The position numbers and the translations under genes are program-made. Positions 8,407-16,507 of a stretch of DNA of 64,000 bases are shown here, piece after piece. The notes under the pieces are model-generated. The model worked only from the letters and a program-made list of their open reading frames with translations. It ran no database searches and was not told the origin of the DNA. This DNA is from JAYODW01 sp038116745 (GTDB taxonomy: Bacteria > Pseudomonadota > Gammaproteobacteria > Ga0077536), in assembly GCA_038116745.1 (NCBI GenBank), contig JAYODW010000002.1, forward strand, positions 62,001 to 126,000, in the 5' to 3' direction. Numbering within the stretch: position 1 is the stretch's first letter; each line of letters starts with the position of its first letter.

Positions 8407-9318
8407 ATGGGCATGCTCGACGGCAAGGTAGTACTAATCACCGGCGCAGGACGAGGGATCGGACGGGATTTCGCGCTCTCGATGGCCCGCGCTGGCGCCA
8501 GGGTCGTGGTCAACGATCTGGGCTCTTCGACCGACGGTACCGATATCGAAGGCACTCCCGCACAGGAAGTTGTGCGCGAAATCGAGGCGATGGGCGGTGA
8601 AGCAGTAGCCAACTTCGGCAGCGTCGCGAACTACGAACACGCGCAGCAGATGGTGCAGGACGCTGTTGATAATTTCGGCCAGCTCGACGCAGTCGTAAAC
8701 AACGCCGGCATTCTGCGCGATCGTATCTTTCACAAAATGTCGCTTGACGAGTGGCACGATGTGATCAACGTGCATCTCAACGGCAGCTTCTACGTCGCCC
8801 GTGCCGCGACCGATCATTTCAAAACACGGGAGACTGGCGCTTTCGTGCACATGACCTCGACCTCGGGTCTCATCGGCAATTTCGGCCAGGCCAACTACGC
8901 TGCCGCGAAACTGGGAATTGCCGCGCTGTCAAAAAGCATTGCATTGGATCTGGGGCGCTACAACGTCCGCTCCAACTGCATCGCACCTTTCGCCTGGACG
9001 CGCATGATCGGCACCATTCCGATCACCGACGAGGCCCAGCGCGAACGCGTCGAGCGTCTAAAAGAGATGACCCCGGACAAGATTGCGCCGATGGCGGTAT
9101 TCCTGTGCTCTGAGCGGGCCAAGAACGTTACAGGTCAAATCTTCGCGGTGCGTTTCAACGAAATTTTCCTCATGAGCCAGCATCGTCCGCTGCGCTCCAT
9201 GCATCGCGGTGACGGATGGACCGCGGAGACAATCGCCGACCACTGCATGCCGGCGATGCAGTCCGATTTCTATCCGCTCGACCGCTCGCAGGACATCTGG
9301 CCCTGGGATCCAGTCTGA
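8407..9318 (+). CDS. Short-chain dehydrogenase (MFE-2/HSD17B4-type 3-hydroxyacyl-CoA dehydrogenase-like)
   Basis: A 303-residue classical SDR with the cofactor loop TGAGRGIG (12-19), NNAG (98-101), serines at 151 and 153 and the catalytic Y164-xxx-K168. The VVNDLG stretch after the second strand and the long post-catalytic tail resemble the dehydrogenase domain of peroxisomal multifunctional enzyme type 2, which oxidises (3R)-hydroxyacyl-CoA. A hydratase-2 gene two positions downstream (11037) supports this, since MFE-2 fuses exactly these two activities. The last 60 residues (ending DIWPWDPV) are not part of the core fold. First gene of a catabolic operon; GGAG precedes the start. Confidence 0.85.
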   Translation: MGMLDGKVVLITGAGRGIGRDFALSMARAGARVVVNDLGSSTDGTDIEGTPAQEVVREIEAMGGEAVANFGSVANYEHAQQMVQDAVDNFGQLDAVVNNAGILRDRIFHKMSLDEWHDVINVHLNGSFYVARAATDHFKTRETGAFVHMTSTSGLIGNFGQANYAAAKLGIAALSKSIALDLGRYNVRSNCIAPFAWTRMIGTIPITDEAQRERVERLKEMTPDKIAPMAVFLCSERAKNVTGQIFAVRFNEIFLMSQHRPLRSMHRGDGWTAETIADHCMPAMQSDFYPLDRSQDIWPWDPV

Positions 9319-9331
9319 GGCGGGGCCGCTG

Positions 9332-11002
9332 ATGCTGAATGCTGCCCTGGCGGCGACGCCCGCCGCCCTCGACGCGCTGGACAGCGTGCTGGAAGCTGGA
9401 CTCGAGGTCGTCCGCGGCGCTGTCAGGCAGGCGGAGGAGCCGCCCGCAGCAGCGCTCGACCGACACCAGGTCGCAGGCTACGAATTCGCGATGATGCGCG
9501 CCGAACTGCACGCGGCGCGCGCGATCCTGCGCTATGCGGGCGATTTCGAACAGAACGGCGCCGACAACGCCCCCACGCTCGAAGCCCGTCTGGCGGGCAT
9601 TTTCATCAGCGAGATTATCGTCCGGCTCAGAGGCAGGGTCGAAAAGCTGCGGCATGCGTGCGGTTTAAGCGCTGCGGACATCACGGCGGCCTTCGAGGGT
9701 CAGCCGGTACAGACACTGTGTGCGCTGTGTCAGGCACCTGAATTCCTGGCGGAAACAGGGACGCTGGTGTCACGAGATGCGGCTTACGGCAGATCCCGGC
9801 TCGGCGAGGACCAGCTCATCATCGCCAGCAGCTTCGCCCGCCTGGCGGACGAAGTTGTGGCACCCCTGGCGGAAAAAATCCACCGCGACGACCTGACGAT
9901 CCCGCAGGAGATCCTCTCGGCGCTGATCGAAATGGGTTGTTTCGCGCTCTCAATTCCTGAGCGCTTCGGCGGGTCAGCGCCGGAGTCCGGGCACGACAAC
10001 CTCGCCATGTGTGTGGTCACCGAAGAACTGTCCAAAGCCTCGCTGGCCGCCGCTGGTTCACCACTGACGCGGCCTGAAATCATGGCCCGGGCGATCAAAG
10101 CCGGTGGTGACGAGGCACAGATGGCGCGCTGGCTGCCGGGAATTGCGGCCGGCAAGCCGCTGGCGGCGATCGCCGTGACCGAACCGGACTGCGGCTCGGA
10201 CGTCGCGGCCGTCCGCCTCAAGGCCACCCGCACCGACGGCGGCTGGCTGCTTAACGGCGCCAAGACGTGGTGTACCTTCGCCGGGAAAGCGGGTCTTCTG
10301 CTGGTGCTCGCGCGCACCGACCCGGCACCGGAAGCGGGTCACCGGGGACTGAGCCTGTTCCTGGTCGAGAAACCATCGAGCGACGAACACGCTTTCGAGT
10401 GTCGTGACAGCCGTGGCGGCCTGCTGTCTGGTAAAGCGATCCCGACTCTCGGCTACCGCGGGATGCATTCTTTCACTCTGTTTTTTGACAATGTCTTTGT
10501 GCCCTCCGAGCAAATGGTCGGCGGTGATGCAGGCGAAGGGAAAGGCTTCTACTACACCATGCAGGGCTTCGCCGGCGGGCGCCTGCAGACCGCCGCCCGC
10601 GCCTGCGGCGTGATGCGCGCAGCCTTCAGCGAGGCGGTGAGTTACAGTCGTGACCGGCGGGTTTTTGGCCAGGCGCTCGGGGAATACCAGCTGACCCAGG
10701 CCAAGCTTGCCTCGATGGCGGCGAACCTGCGGGCCTGTTCGGAGATGACCTACGAGGTGGCGCGCCTGATGGATGAAGGACGCGGCCAGATGGAGGCAAG
10801 CCTGGTCAAGCTCTACGCCTGCCGGGCCGCCGAATTCGTCACACGAGAAGCGCTGCAGATCCACGGCGGCATGGGCTATTCGGAGGAAACTCCGGTGAGC
10901 CGCTACTTTGTCGATGCCCGTGTCCTGTCAATTTTCGAGGGCGCGGAAGAGACCCTAGCGCTGAAAGTCGTCGCTCGCGACCTGATCCTCGGCGCCGCCT
11001 GA
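9332..11002 (+). CDS. Acyl-CoA dehydrogenase, resembles (2S)-methylsuccinyl-CoA dehydrogenase
   Basis: This 556-residue protein is about 170 residues longer than a normal acyl-CoA dehydrogenase. The extra part is an alanine-rich helical N-terminal domain (1-160) as in (2S)-methylsuccinyl-CoA dehydrogenase of the ethylmalonyl-CoA pathway. The core has TEPDCGSD for flavin and substrate binding. Near the C-terminus come IHGGMGYSEETPVSRYFVDA and SIFEGAEET, where the Glu of FEG is the usual catalytic base. Family placement is from memory of the motifs. The ATG at 9332 follows the SDR stop by 13 bp; an upstream in-frame start at 9209 overlaps the SDR and has no family sequence. A 2-methylfumaryl-CoA isomerase-like gene two positions on would use the expected product. 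Confidence 0.8.
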   Translation: MLNAALAATPAALDALDSVLEAGLEVVRGAVRQAEEPPAAALDRHQVAGYEFAMMRAELHAARAILRYAGDFEQNGADNAPTLEARLAGIFISEIIVRLRGRVEKLRHACGLSAADITAAFEGQPVQTLCALCQAPEFLAETGTLVSRDAAYGRSRLGEDQLIIASSFARLADEVVAPLAEKIHRDDLTIPQEILSALIEMGCFALSIPERFGGSAPESGHDNLAMCVVTEELSKASLAAAGSPLTRPEIMARAIKAGGDEAQMARWLPGIAAGKPLAAIAVTEPDCGSDVAAVRLKATRTDGGWLLNGAKTWCTFAGKAGLLLVLARTDPAPEAGHRGLSLFLVEKPSSDEHAFECRDSRGGLLSGKAIPTLGYRGMHSFTLFFDNVFVPSEQMVGGDAGEGKGFYYTMQGFAGGRLQTAARACGVMRAAFSEAVSYSRDRRVFGQALGEYQLTQAKLASMAANLRACSEMTYEVARLMDEGRGQMEASLVKLYACRAAEFVTREALQIHGGMGYSEETPVSRYFVDARVLSIFEGAEETLALKVVARDLILGAA

Positions 11003-11036
11003 CTCCGCCCCGATATCCCACAGGAGCACTCACCTC

Positions 11037-11888
11037 ATGCCGGATCACAGCCAACTCATCGGTCGTGTCATCGACGAGCAGCACAGCGTCGTCTCGGAGC
11101 GCGACAACATCCTTTATGCGTTGTCACTGGGCTTCGGCTCTGAAGCGACTGATCCCAGACATCTGCAGTATGTCTACGAAGAAGGGCTGAAAAGTCTCCC
11201 CGGCATGGCGATGATCGTCGCCTACCCGGGGTTCTGGATGCGCGACCCGGCTTACGGCTTCAAATGGCAGCAGGTGCTGCATGCGGAAGAAACCATCGAG
11301 GTGCACCATCCGCTGCCGGTCAGCGGCACGCTGCGCGGACGCACGCTGATCGAAGACGTCGTCGACCGCGGCGCTGACAAGGGCTGCTTCGTTTATCTGC
11401 GTAAAGAGATCCACGACGAGTCGGGCAGACTACTGGCGACCGTGCTCTCGAACACCCTCGCCCGGGGTGACGGCGGGTTTGGCGGCGGTGGTAAGCCGCG
11501 CGCAGCGATGGCAGCACCGCCCGACCGATCGCCCGACCAGGTATTGGATATTCCCACCCTGCCGCAGTCCGCGCTGCTCTATCGTCTCTGCGGCGACATG
11601 AACCCCTTGCATGCCGACCCGGAGGTGGCACGCAGCGTCGGCTTTGAACGGCCTATCCTGCACGGCCGCTGCACGCTTAGCGTGGCCATGCGGGCATTGA
11701 TCGAGTGCTGCTGCGGATTTGACGCAGATCGCTTGCGCGGCGTTCAGGTGCGCTTCTCTTCACCCGTCCTGCCAGGAGAAACGCTGCGCACAGAGATCTG
11801 GCAGGGAGAGGCGAACGTCCACTTCCGCACCCGCGTGGTCGAGCGGGATGTCGTGGTGCTGAATCACGGGAACGCTCGCATCAACTGA
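11037..11888 (+). CDS. (3R)-enoyl-CoA hydratase 2, MaoC family (double hotdog)
   Basis: A 283-residue double-hotdog hydratase. The N-terminal half (SERDNILYALSLGFG, then LKSLPGMAMIVAYPG) is the substrate-binding pseudo-repeat of MFE-2-type hydratase 2. The C-terminal half carries the hydratase-2 motif YRLCGDMNPLHADP (about 181-194) with its catalytic Asp and His, followed by GFERPILHG. It adds water to trans-2-enoyl-CoA to give (3R)-hydroxyacyl-CoA, which the SDR at 8407 could oxidise. A strong AGGAG lies ahead of the ATG. Confidence 0.88.
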   Translation: MPDHSQLIGRVIDEQHSVVSERDNILYALSLGFGSEATDPRHLQYVYEEGLKSLPGMAMIVAYPGFWMRDPAYGFKWQQVLHAEETIEVHHPLPVSGTLRGRTLIEDVVDRGADKGCFVYLRKEIHDESGRLLATVLSNTLARGDGGFGGGGKPRAAMAAPPDRSPDQVLDIPTLPQSALLYRLCGDMNPLHADPEVARSVGFERPILHGRCTLSVAMRALIECCCGFDADRLRGVQVRFSSPVLPGETLRTEIWQGEANVHFRTRVVERDVVVLNHGNARIN

Positions 11889-11909
11889 CTTTTTGCCGGA
11901 GGAACAAGC

Positions 11910-13118
11910 ATGCAACCGATCCTGCAGGGGCTGCGGATTATTGAGGGATCTGCGTTCATTGCCGCGCCCATGTGCGGGATGACTCTCGCCCAGATGGGGG
12001 CTGACGTCATCCGCTTTGACCAGCTCGGCGGTGGAATCGACTACCGACGATGGCCGGTGACAGACGACAACACCAGCATCTACTGGGCGGAGATGAATAA
12101 GGGCAAGCGATCTATCGCCATTGACATCCGCTCGGACGCTGGGCGCGAACTCATCGCCGATCTGATCTGCGCCCCGGGAGAAAACGGCGGGATCTTTTCG
12201 ACCAATCTACCGGCTCGCGGCTTTCTGGCCTTCGATACGTTACGCGCGCGCAGACCCGATCTCATCCAGCACGAGATTATCGGTGACCGCCATGGCGGCA
12301 CGGCGCTCGACTACACCGTCAACGCCAAAGTGGGTTTTCCTTTCATTACCGGACCAGAGGACGACGAGCGCCCCGTGAATCACGTGCTGCCCGCCTGGGA
12401 CATCTCGACCGCCTACCTTGCTGCGGTCAACATTCTTGCCGCGGATCGACACCGCCGTCTCACTGGCGAAGGTCAGCGCATCACCCTTGCACTGGCGGAT
12501 GTCGCACTGGCGAACGTCGGCAACCTTGGCTACATCGGCGAAGTGAAAATTAACGGCGAATCGCGCAAGCGACATGGAAATTACCTGTATGGGGCGCTCG
12601 GGCGCGACTTTCAGACCGCTGACGGTGCCCGAATCATGATTATTGCGGTGAGCGCCAAACAGTGGCAGGCGCTGCTTGAGGCCAGCGGCCTGGCGCAGGA
12701 GGCGGCTGCTCTTGCGGAGCGCCTGTCGCTCGACTTCGACCGCGAGGGAGACCGCTTCCAGGCACGACGCGAACTCGCGGCGCTGCTCGAGCCCTGGATC
12801 GCAGGCCAGGCTTTCGCTGCACTGGCGCCTGTACTCGATCGTTGCGGCATATGCTGGGACAAGTACCAGAGCATGACCGAGCTGGTGAACAATGACCCGG
12901 ATTGCTCCCCGGATAATCCTATCTTCAGTGATGTAGAGCAGCCCGGGATCGGCACCTACCCCGTGCCGGGCCAGCCAGCCCATTTTTCGGCCGTCGCCAG
13001 AAGTCCGGCGCGGCGGGCGCCGCAGGTCGGCGAGCACACGGACGAGATCCTGAGCGAGGTGCTCGGGCTGGACAGCCCAGCGATTGCACGCCTCCACGAC
13101 ACTCGGGTTGTTGCCTGA
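11910..13118 (+). CDS. CaiB-family protein resembling 2-methylfumaryl-CoA isomerase (Mct)
   Basis: This 402-residue class III CoA transferase-fold protein has a distinctive N-terminus: LRIIEGSAFIAAP (8-20), RFDQLGGGIDYRRWPV (35-50) and NKGKRSIAIDIR (63-74). I associate it with 2-methylfumaryl-CoA (mesaconyl-C1-CoA) isomerase, the intramolecular CoA transferase of the 3-hydroxypropionate bicycle. Asp164 in PAWDIST is the likely catalytic residue. PDCSPDNPIF and EHTDEIL near the end also fit. With the methylsuccinyl-CoA dehydrogenase-like gene at 9332 it could form a two-step route to 3-methylfumaryl-CoA. A different branched dicarboxylyl-CoA substrate is possible. GGAGGAA precedes the start. 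Confidence 0.75.
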   Translation: MQPILQGLRIIEGSAFIAAPMCGMTLAQMGADVIRFDQLGGGIDYRRWPVTDDNTSIYWAEMNKGKRSIAIDIRSDAGRELIADLICAPGENGGIFSTNLPARGFLAFDTLRARRPDLIQHEIIGDRHGGTALDYTVNAKVGFPFITGPEDDERPVNHVLPAWDISTAYLAAVNILAADRHRRLTGEGQRITLALADVALANVGNLGYIGEVKINGESRKRHGNYLYGALGRDFQTADGARIMIIAVSAKQWQALLEASGLAQEAAALAERLSLDFDREGDRFQARRELAALLEPWIAGQAFAALAPVLDRCGICWDKYQSMTELVNNDPDCSPDNPIFSDVEQPGIGTYPVPGQPAHFSAVARSPARRAPQVGEHTDEILSEVLGLDSPAIARLHDTRVVA

Positions 13119-13178
13119 CTCAGGCTGAGTCCGCGCGCCGGTCACCCTTACTTAACTTCCGACAGAAAAAATCTTCCG

Positions 13179-14249
13179 ATGAGCACCAATTCAAGACAGG
13201 AAAAATTCTCCGGGACCAAAGATGTTCAGGCCCATCTGCGCTTCGATGACGCCCGCCTGGAGGATTGGATGGCAGACCACGTTGAGGGTTTCGCCGGTCC
13301 CCTGACCGTCAAAGAATTCAAAGGCGGCCAATCCAATCCAACCTACCAGCTGGTCACACCGCAGCAGCGTTACGTTCTGCGGCGCAAGCCCCCGGGTAAT
13401 CTGCTCCCCTCCGCCCACGCGGTCGATCGCGAGTTTCGCGTTATCAAAGCGCTCAACGCGGCCGATTTCCCGGTACCGACGGCTTACGCCCTGTGCGAAG
13501 ACGAGACGATCATCGGCACCATGTTCTACGTCATGGAGATGGTCGATGGCCGTATCTTCTGGGACCTCGCGCTGCCCGAACAATCGCCCACAGAGCGCGC
13601 CGCCATCTATGACGCGATGATCACCACCCTGGCGGGTCTGCAGTCGATCGACTACCGGCAGGCGGGACTGGAAGGTTTCGGTAAAACAACCGACTACATG
13701 GCGCGCCAGATCCATCGCTGGAGCAAAATCTACGTGGCCTCCGAGACCAGCAAGATCCCGCGCATGGATGAGCTCAACGCCTGGCTGCCGCGGCACATCC
13801 CGGAATCCCAGGAGACCTGCATCATTCACGGTGACTATCGGCTCGACAACATGATCATCCACCCGCAGGAACCCCGGGTGGTTGCTGTGCTGGACTGGGA
13901 GCTCTCCACGCTGGGGCATCCGCTGGGTGATTTTGCCTACCACATGGCGCCGTGGCTGATCCCCGCGATTGACGAGCGCGTATCCAGTCTTGAGGGTCTC
14001 GATCTGGAAGCGCTGGGTATCCCGACCGAGGAGCAATATCTCACCCGTTACTGCAGTCTTACCGGGCGCAGCGAAATTCCGCATCTGGCGTTCTATAAGG
14101 CCTACACGCTGTGGCGTCTGGCCGCGATCTACCAGGGCATTATCAAGCGGGTTGAAGACGGCACTGCAGCCAGTGCTGACGCGCCGACGACAACCGATAT
14201 TGTTGAGCAGTTTGCGGAGCGTGCCTGGCAGTACGCGATGGAAGACTGA
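13179..14249 (+). CDS. APH-family phosphotransferase acting with acyl-CoA dehydrogenases
   Basis: A 356-residue kinase-fold protein of the aminoglycoside phosphotransferase superfamily. The catalytic loop is HGDYRLDN (217-224, Asp219 and Asn224) and the metal-binding segment is LDWELST (238-244). An ALRR-like Lys region (VLRRKPPG, 66-73) lies in the N lobe. This subfamily (bacterial FadE36-like, LvaA, the N-terminal domain of human ACAD10/11) sits beside acyl-CoA dehydrogenases and, in levulinate catabolism, phosphorylates a 4-hydroxyacyl-CoA. The acyl-CoA dehydrogenase gene pair follows after 39 bp, so the same role is likely here. It is very unlikely to be antibiotic resistance. Confidence 0.85.
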   Translation: MSTNSRQEKFSGTKDVQAHLRFDDARLEDWMADHVEGFAGPLTVKEFKGGQSNPTYQLVTPQQRYVLRRKPPGNLLPSAHAVDREFRVIKALNAADFPVPTAYALCEDETIIGTMFYVMEMVDGRIFWDLALPEQSPTERAAIYDAMITTLAGLQSIDYRQAGLEGFGKTTDYMARQIHRWSKIYVASETSKIPRMDELNAWLPRHIPESQETCIIHGDYRLDNMIIHPQEPRVVAVLDWELSTLGHPLGDFAYHMAPWLIPAIDERVSSLEGLDLEALGIPTEEQYLTRYCSLTGRSEIPHLAFYKAYTLWRLAAIYQGIIKRVEDGTAASADAPTTTDIVEQFAERAWQYAMED

Positions 14250-14288
14250 GACCCGCACCACCACCAACCTAATCAGAGAGGGTCGCCA

Positions 14289-15455
14289 ATGACATCGATG
14301 GCAGACACTTTGAGATTCGAGCCCTGCTCACTTCCGCCCGAGCTGGACGATCTGCGGGCCCGGGTTCGTGCATTCCTGGAACAGGAGCTCGCCACTTACT
14401 CCGCGGTCAAACGCAGCCACAGCTGGGAGGCGTACGACGCCGAATTCAGCGCGAAGCTCGGCGCTCAGGGCTGGCTGGGCATGACTCTGCCGACCGAATA
14501 CGGCGGCCACGGGCGCAGCGCTCTGGAGCGCTATGTCGTGGTCGAGGAATGTCTGGTGGCGGGCGCGCCGACAGCGTTTCACTGGGTTGCCGATCGGCAG
14601 AGCGGTCCTCTGCTGGTGCGCTACGCCACAGAAGAGCAGAAGCACCACATCATCCCGCAGATCACCGCGGGCAAAGCGTGCTTCGCCATCGGCATGAGCG
14701 AGCCCAACTCGGGCTCCGATCTGGCGTCTCTGCGCACCCGCGCTGAGCGCACCAGCAACGGCTGGCTGGTTAACGGCACCAAGATATGGACCAGCAACGC
14801 GCACCGCGCCAACTACATGATCGCGCTGTTCCGCACCGACCCTGACCCCAACAAGAAACACGCAGCGCTGTCGCAGTTCCTGATCGACCTCAAGGCGGTC
14901 AAAGGCATCACCCCGCGCACCATTCAGAACCTCGCCGGCGGCCGCAATTTCAACGAAGTCGCTTTCGTCGATGTCGAACTGCCCGAGGATGCGCTGATCG
15001 GCACCGAAGGCGAAGGCTGGCGTCAGGTTACCGAAGAGCTTGCTTATGAGCGCAGCGGACCGGAGCGCTACCTGTCCTGTTTTTTTCTGCTGAGAAAACT
15101 GATTGACGTAGTGAAGGACAAAGCATCGCCGGCTACGCTGGCGCGCATCGGCGCACAGGTCGCCTGGGCCACCACCCTGAGGAACATGTCGCTGAATATC
15201 GCCGCCCGTCTCAATGCGGGTGAGGCACCGGTGCTGGCCGCGTCCATCGTGAAAGACCTGGGCTGCCAGTTTGAGCAGTGTCTGCCTGGAATAGCCCAGG
15301 AGCTGTGCGAGCTCGAACCAACCCTGGAAGGCTTCGGCCTTGAATATCAGCAGGTCCTGGGCTCCATGGTGCAGACCGCACCGTCGTTTTCACTGCGCGG
15401 CGGCACGCCGGAAATCATGCGTGGGATCATCGCGAAAGGGATGGGTGTCCGATGA
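14289..15455 (+). CDS. Acyl-CoA dehydrogenase, alpha-type subunit
   Basis: A 388-residue acyl-CoA dehydrogenase with the flavin/substrate segment MSEPNSGSD (136-144) and WTSN (167-170). At the C-terminus, where classical enzymes have YEGT with the catalytic Glu, it reads LRGGTPEIMRG. Instead Glu254 in AYERSGPERYLS (252-263) is placed like the catalytic Glu of the heterotetrameric steroid-type enzymes (ChsE4/FadE type). The next gene overlaps by 4 bp (ATGA) and encodes a shorter partner, so an alpha2-beta2 complex is likely. GAGAGGG precedes the ATG at 14289; a second ATG at 14298 is possible. Confidence 0.88.
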   Translation: MTSMADTLRFEPCSLPPELDDLRARVRAFLEQELATYSAVKRSHSWEAYDAEFSAKLGAQGWLGMTLPTEYGGHGRSALERYVVVEECLVAGAPTAFHWVADRQSGPLLVRYATEEQKHHIIPQITAGKACFAIGMSEPNSGSDLASLRTRAERTSNGWLVNGTKIWTSNAHRANYMIALFRTDPDPNKKHAALSQFLIDLKAVKGITPRTIQNLAGGRNFNEVAFVDVELPEDALIGTEGEGWRQVTEELAYERSGPERYLSCFFLLRKLIDVVKDKASPATLARIGAQVAWATTLRNMSLNIAARLNAGEAPVLAASIVKDLGCQFEQCLPGIAQELCELEPTLEGFGLEYQQVLGSMVQTAPSFSLRGGTPEIMRGIIAKGMGVR

Positions 15456-16507
15456 ACGAAGAACGCCAGATCCTGCAGGACAGCGTGAACCGCCTGTTCA
15501 GCGACCGCCTCGGCTGGGATCAACTGACCGCGATCGAAGAAAGCGGCTTCCCTGCGGACCTGTGGGAAGAGGTATCCGAGCAGGGGATCACCAAGGTTAT
15601 TGCCAGCGAGGCCGCTGGCGGCATGGCCGGGAGCTGGGCCGATGCCTATGTCGTGCTGCATGCCTGCGGCCGCCACGGCGTACCGCTGCCGGTGGCTGAG
15701 ACAATCATCTGTGAATGGTTGGCACGCAGCGCAGATTTTGTCCTGCCGGATGCCGCCATAGCCGGCCTGCTGGAGCACCCCATCACGGCAGAGGCCCTCT
15801 CCAACGGCACGCTGCAGCTGTCCTCCGAGCCGGTACCGTGGGGCCGCCAGGCGACCTGTCTGGTCGGCGTTACTGAGGGCAGCAGCGGCAGTGAGCTGGT
15901 CGTAGCGGATGCTGCCGGCCTCACCGTCGAGCCTCAGGACAACATCGGTCGCGATCCGCGGGATCGGCTCAGCGGGTCGGCTGCGGTACTGGCCAGGCTG
16001 CCACTGGCCCTGCCGGCAGACTGCGTTGCCTGGTACGGCGCCCTCGCCCGCAGCGCGCAGATTGCCGGCGGTGGTGCTGCCTGCCTTGACCTTGCGCTCA
16101 AGTTTACCGGCGAGAGAGAGCAGTTCGGCCGGCCCCTGGCGGCCTTCCAGGCCATCCAGCACTACCTGTCGGATCTGGCCGGCACGGTCTGCGCGGTTGA
16201 CGCTATCGCCATGGCGGCGTGTCATGCCCTCGACGAGCGCGGCATCAACGGCGCAGAGCGCAACGCGCGGTTCGAGATAGCTGCAGCCAAGTGCCGTGCC
16301 AGCGAGGCGGTAGAGAAACTCACCCGGCTATCGCATCAGGTGCACGGTGCGATTGGCTTTACCTACGAGTACGGACTGCACTTCACCACCCGCAGGCTGT
16401 GGTCCTGGCGCGCCGAGTTTGGCAGCGCGGCACACTGGGGCGCGCATCTTGGTGCCGTGGCGTGCCAGGTGGGCGGCGACGGGATCTGGGGAGAAATCAC
16501 GGGATGA
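15452..16507 (+). CDS. Acyl-CoA dehydrogenase, beta-type partner subunit
   Basis: This 351-residue acyl-CoA dehydrogenase-fold protein is short and divergent. It has the C-terminal helical domain (FTGEREQFGRPLAAFQAIQH) and ends in LWSWRAEFGSAAHWGAHLG in place of the YEGT/GGT catalytic end, with no glutamate in the usual place. Such subunits pair with an alpha subunit that supplies the catalytic base, as in mycobacterial steroid dehydrogenases. The ATG overlaps the upstream stop (ATGA), and its own stop overlaps the next start, indicating translational coupling of three genes. Confidence 0.85.
   Translation: MNEERQILQDSVNRLFSDRLGWDQLTAIEESGFPADLWEEVSEQGITKVIASEAAGGMAGSWADAYVVLHACGRHGVPLPVAETIICEWLARSADFVLPDAAIAGLLEHPITAEALSNGTLQLSSEPVPWGRQATCLVGVTEGSSGSELVVADAAGLTVEPQDNIGRDPRDRLSGSAAVLARLPLALPADCVAWYGALARSAQIAGGGAACLDLALKFTGEREQFGRPLAAFQAIQHYLSDLAGTVCAVDAIAMAACHALDERGINGAERNARFEIAAAKCRASEAVEKLTRLSHQVHGAIGFTYEYGLHFTTRRLWSWRAEFGSAAHWGAHLGAVACQVGGDGIWGEITG

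Noticed and set aside
12240..13145. 301-codon antisense frame over the 2-methylfumaryl-CoA isomerase-like gene
   Set aside because: Shadow frame without motifs; the sense gene has a good ribosome site and family sequence.
13179..14249. Aminoglycoside resistance gene
   Set aside because: The kinase motifs are there, but the subfamily and the acyl-CoA dehydrogenase neighbours point to acyl-CoA metabolism.
13191..14267. 358-codon antisense frame over the phosphotransferase gene
   Set aside because: No recognisable domain; the sense strand has HGDYRLDN and DWELS at the right spacing.
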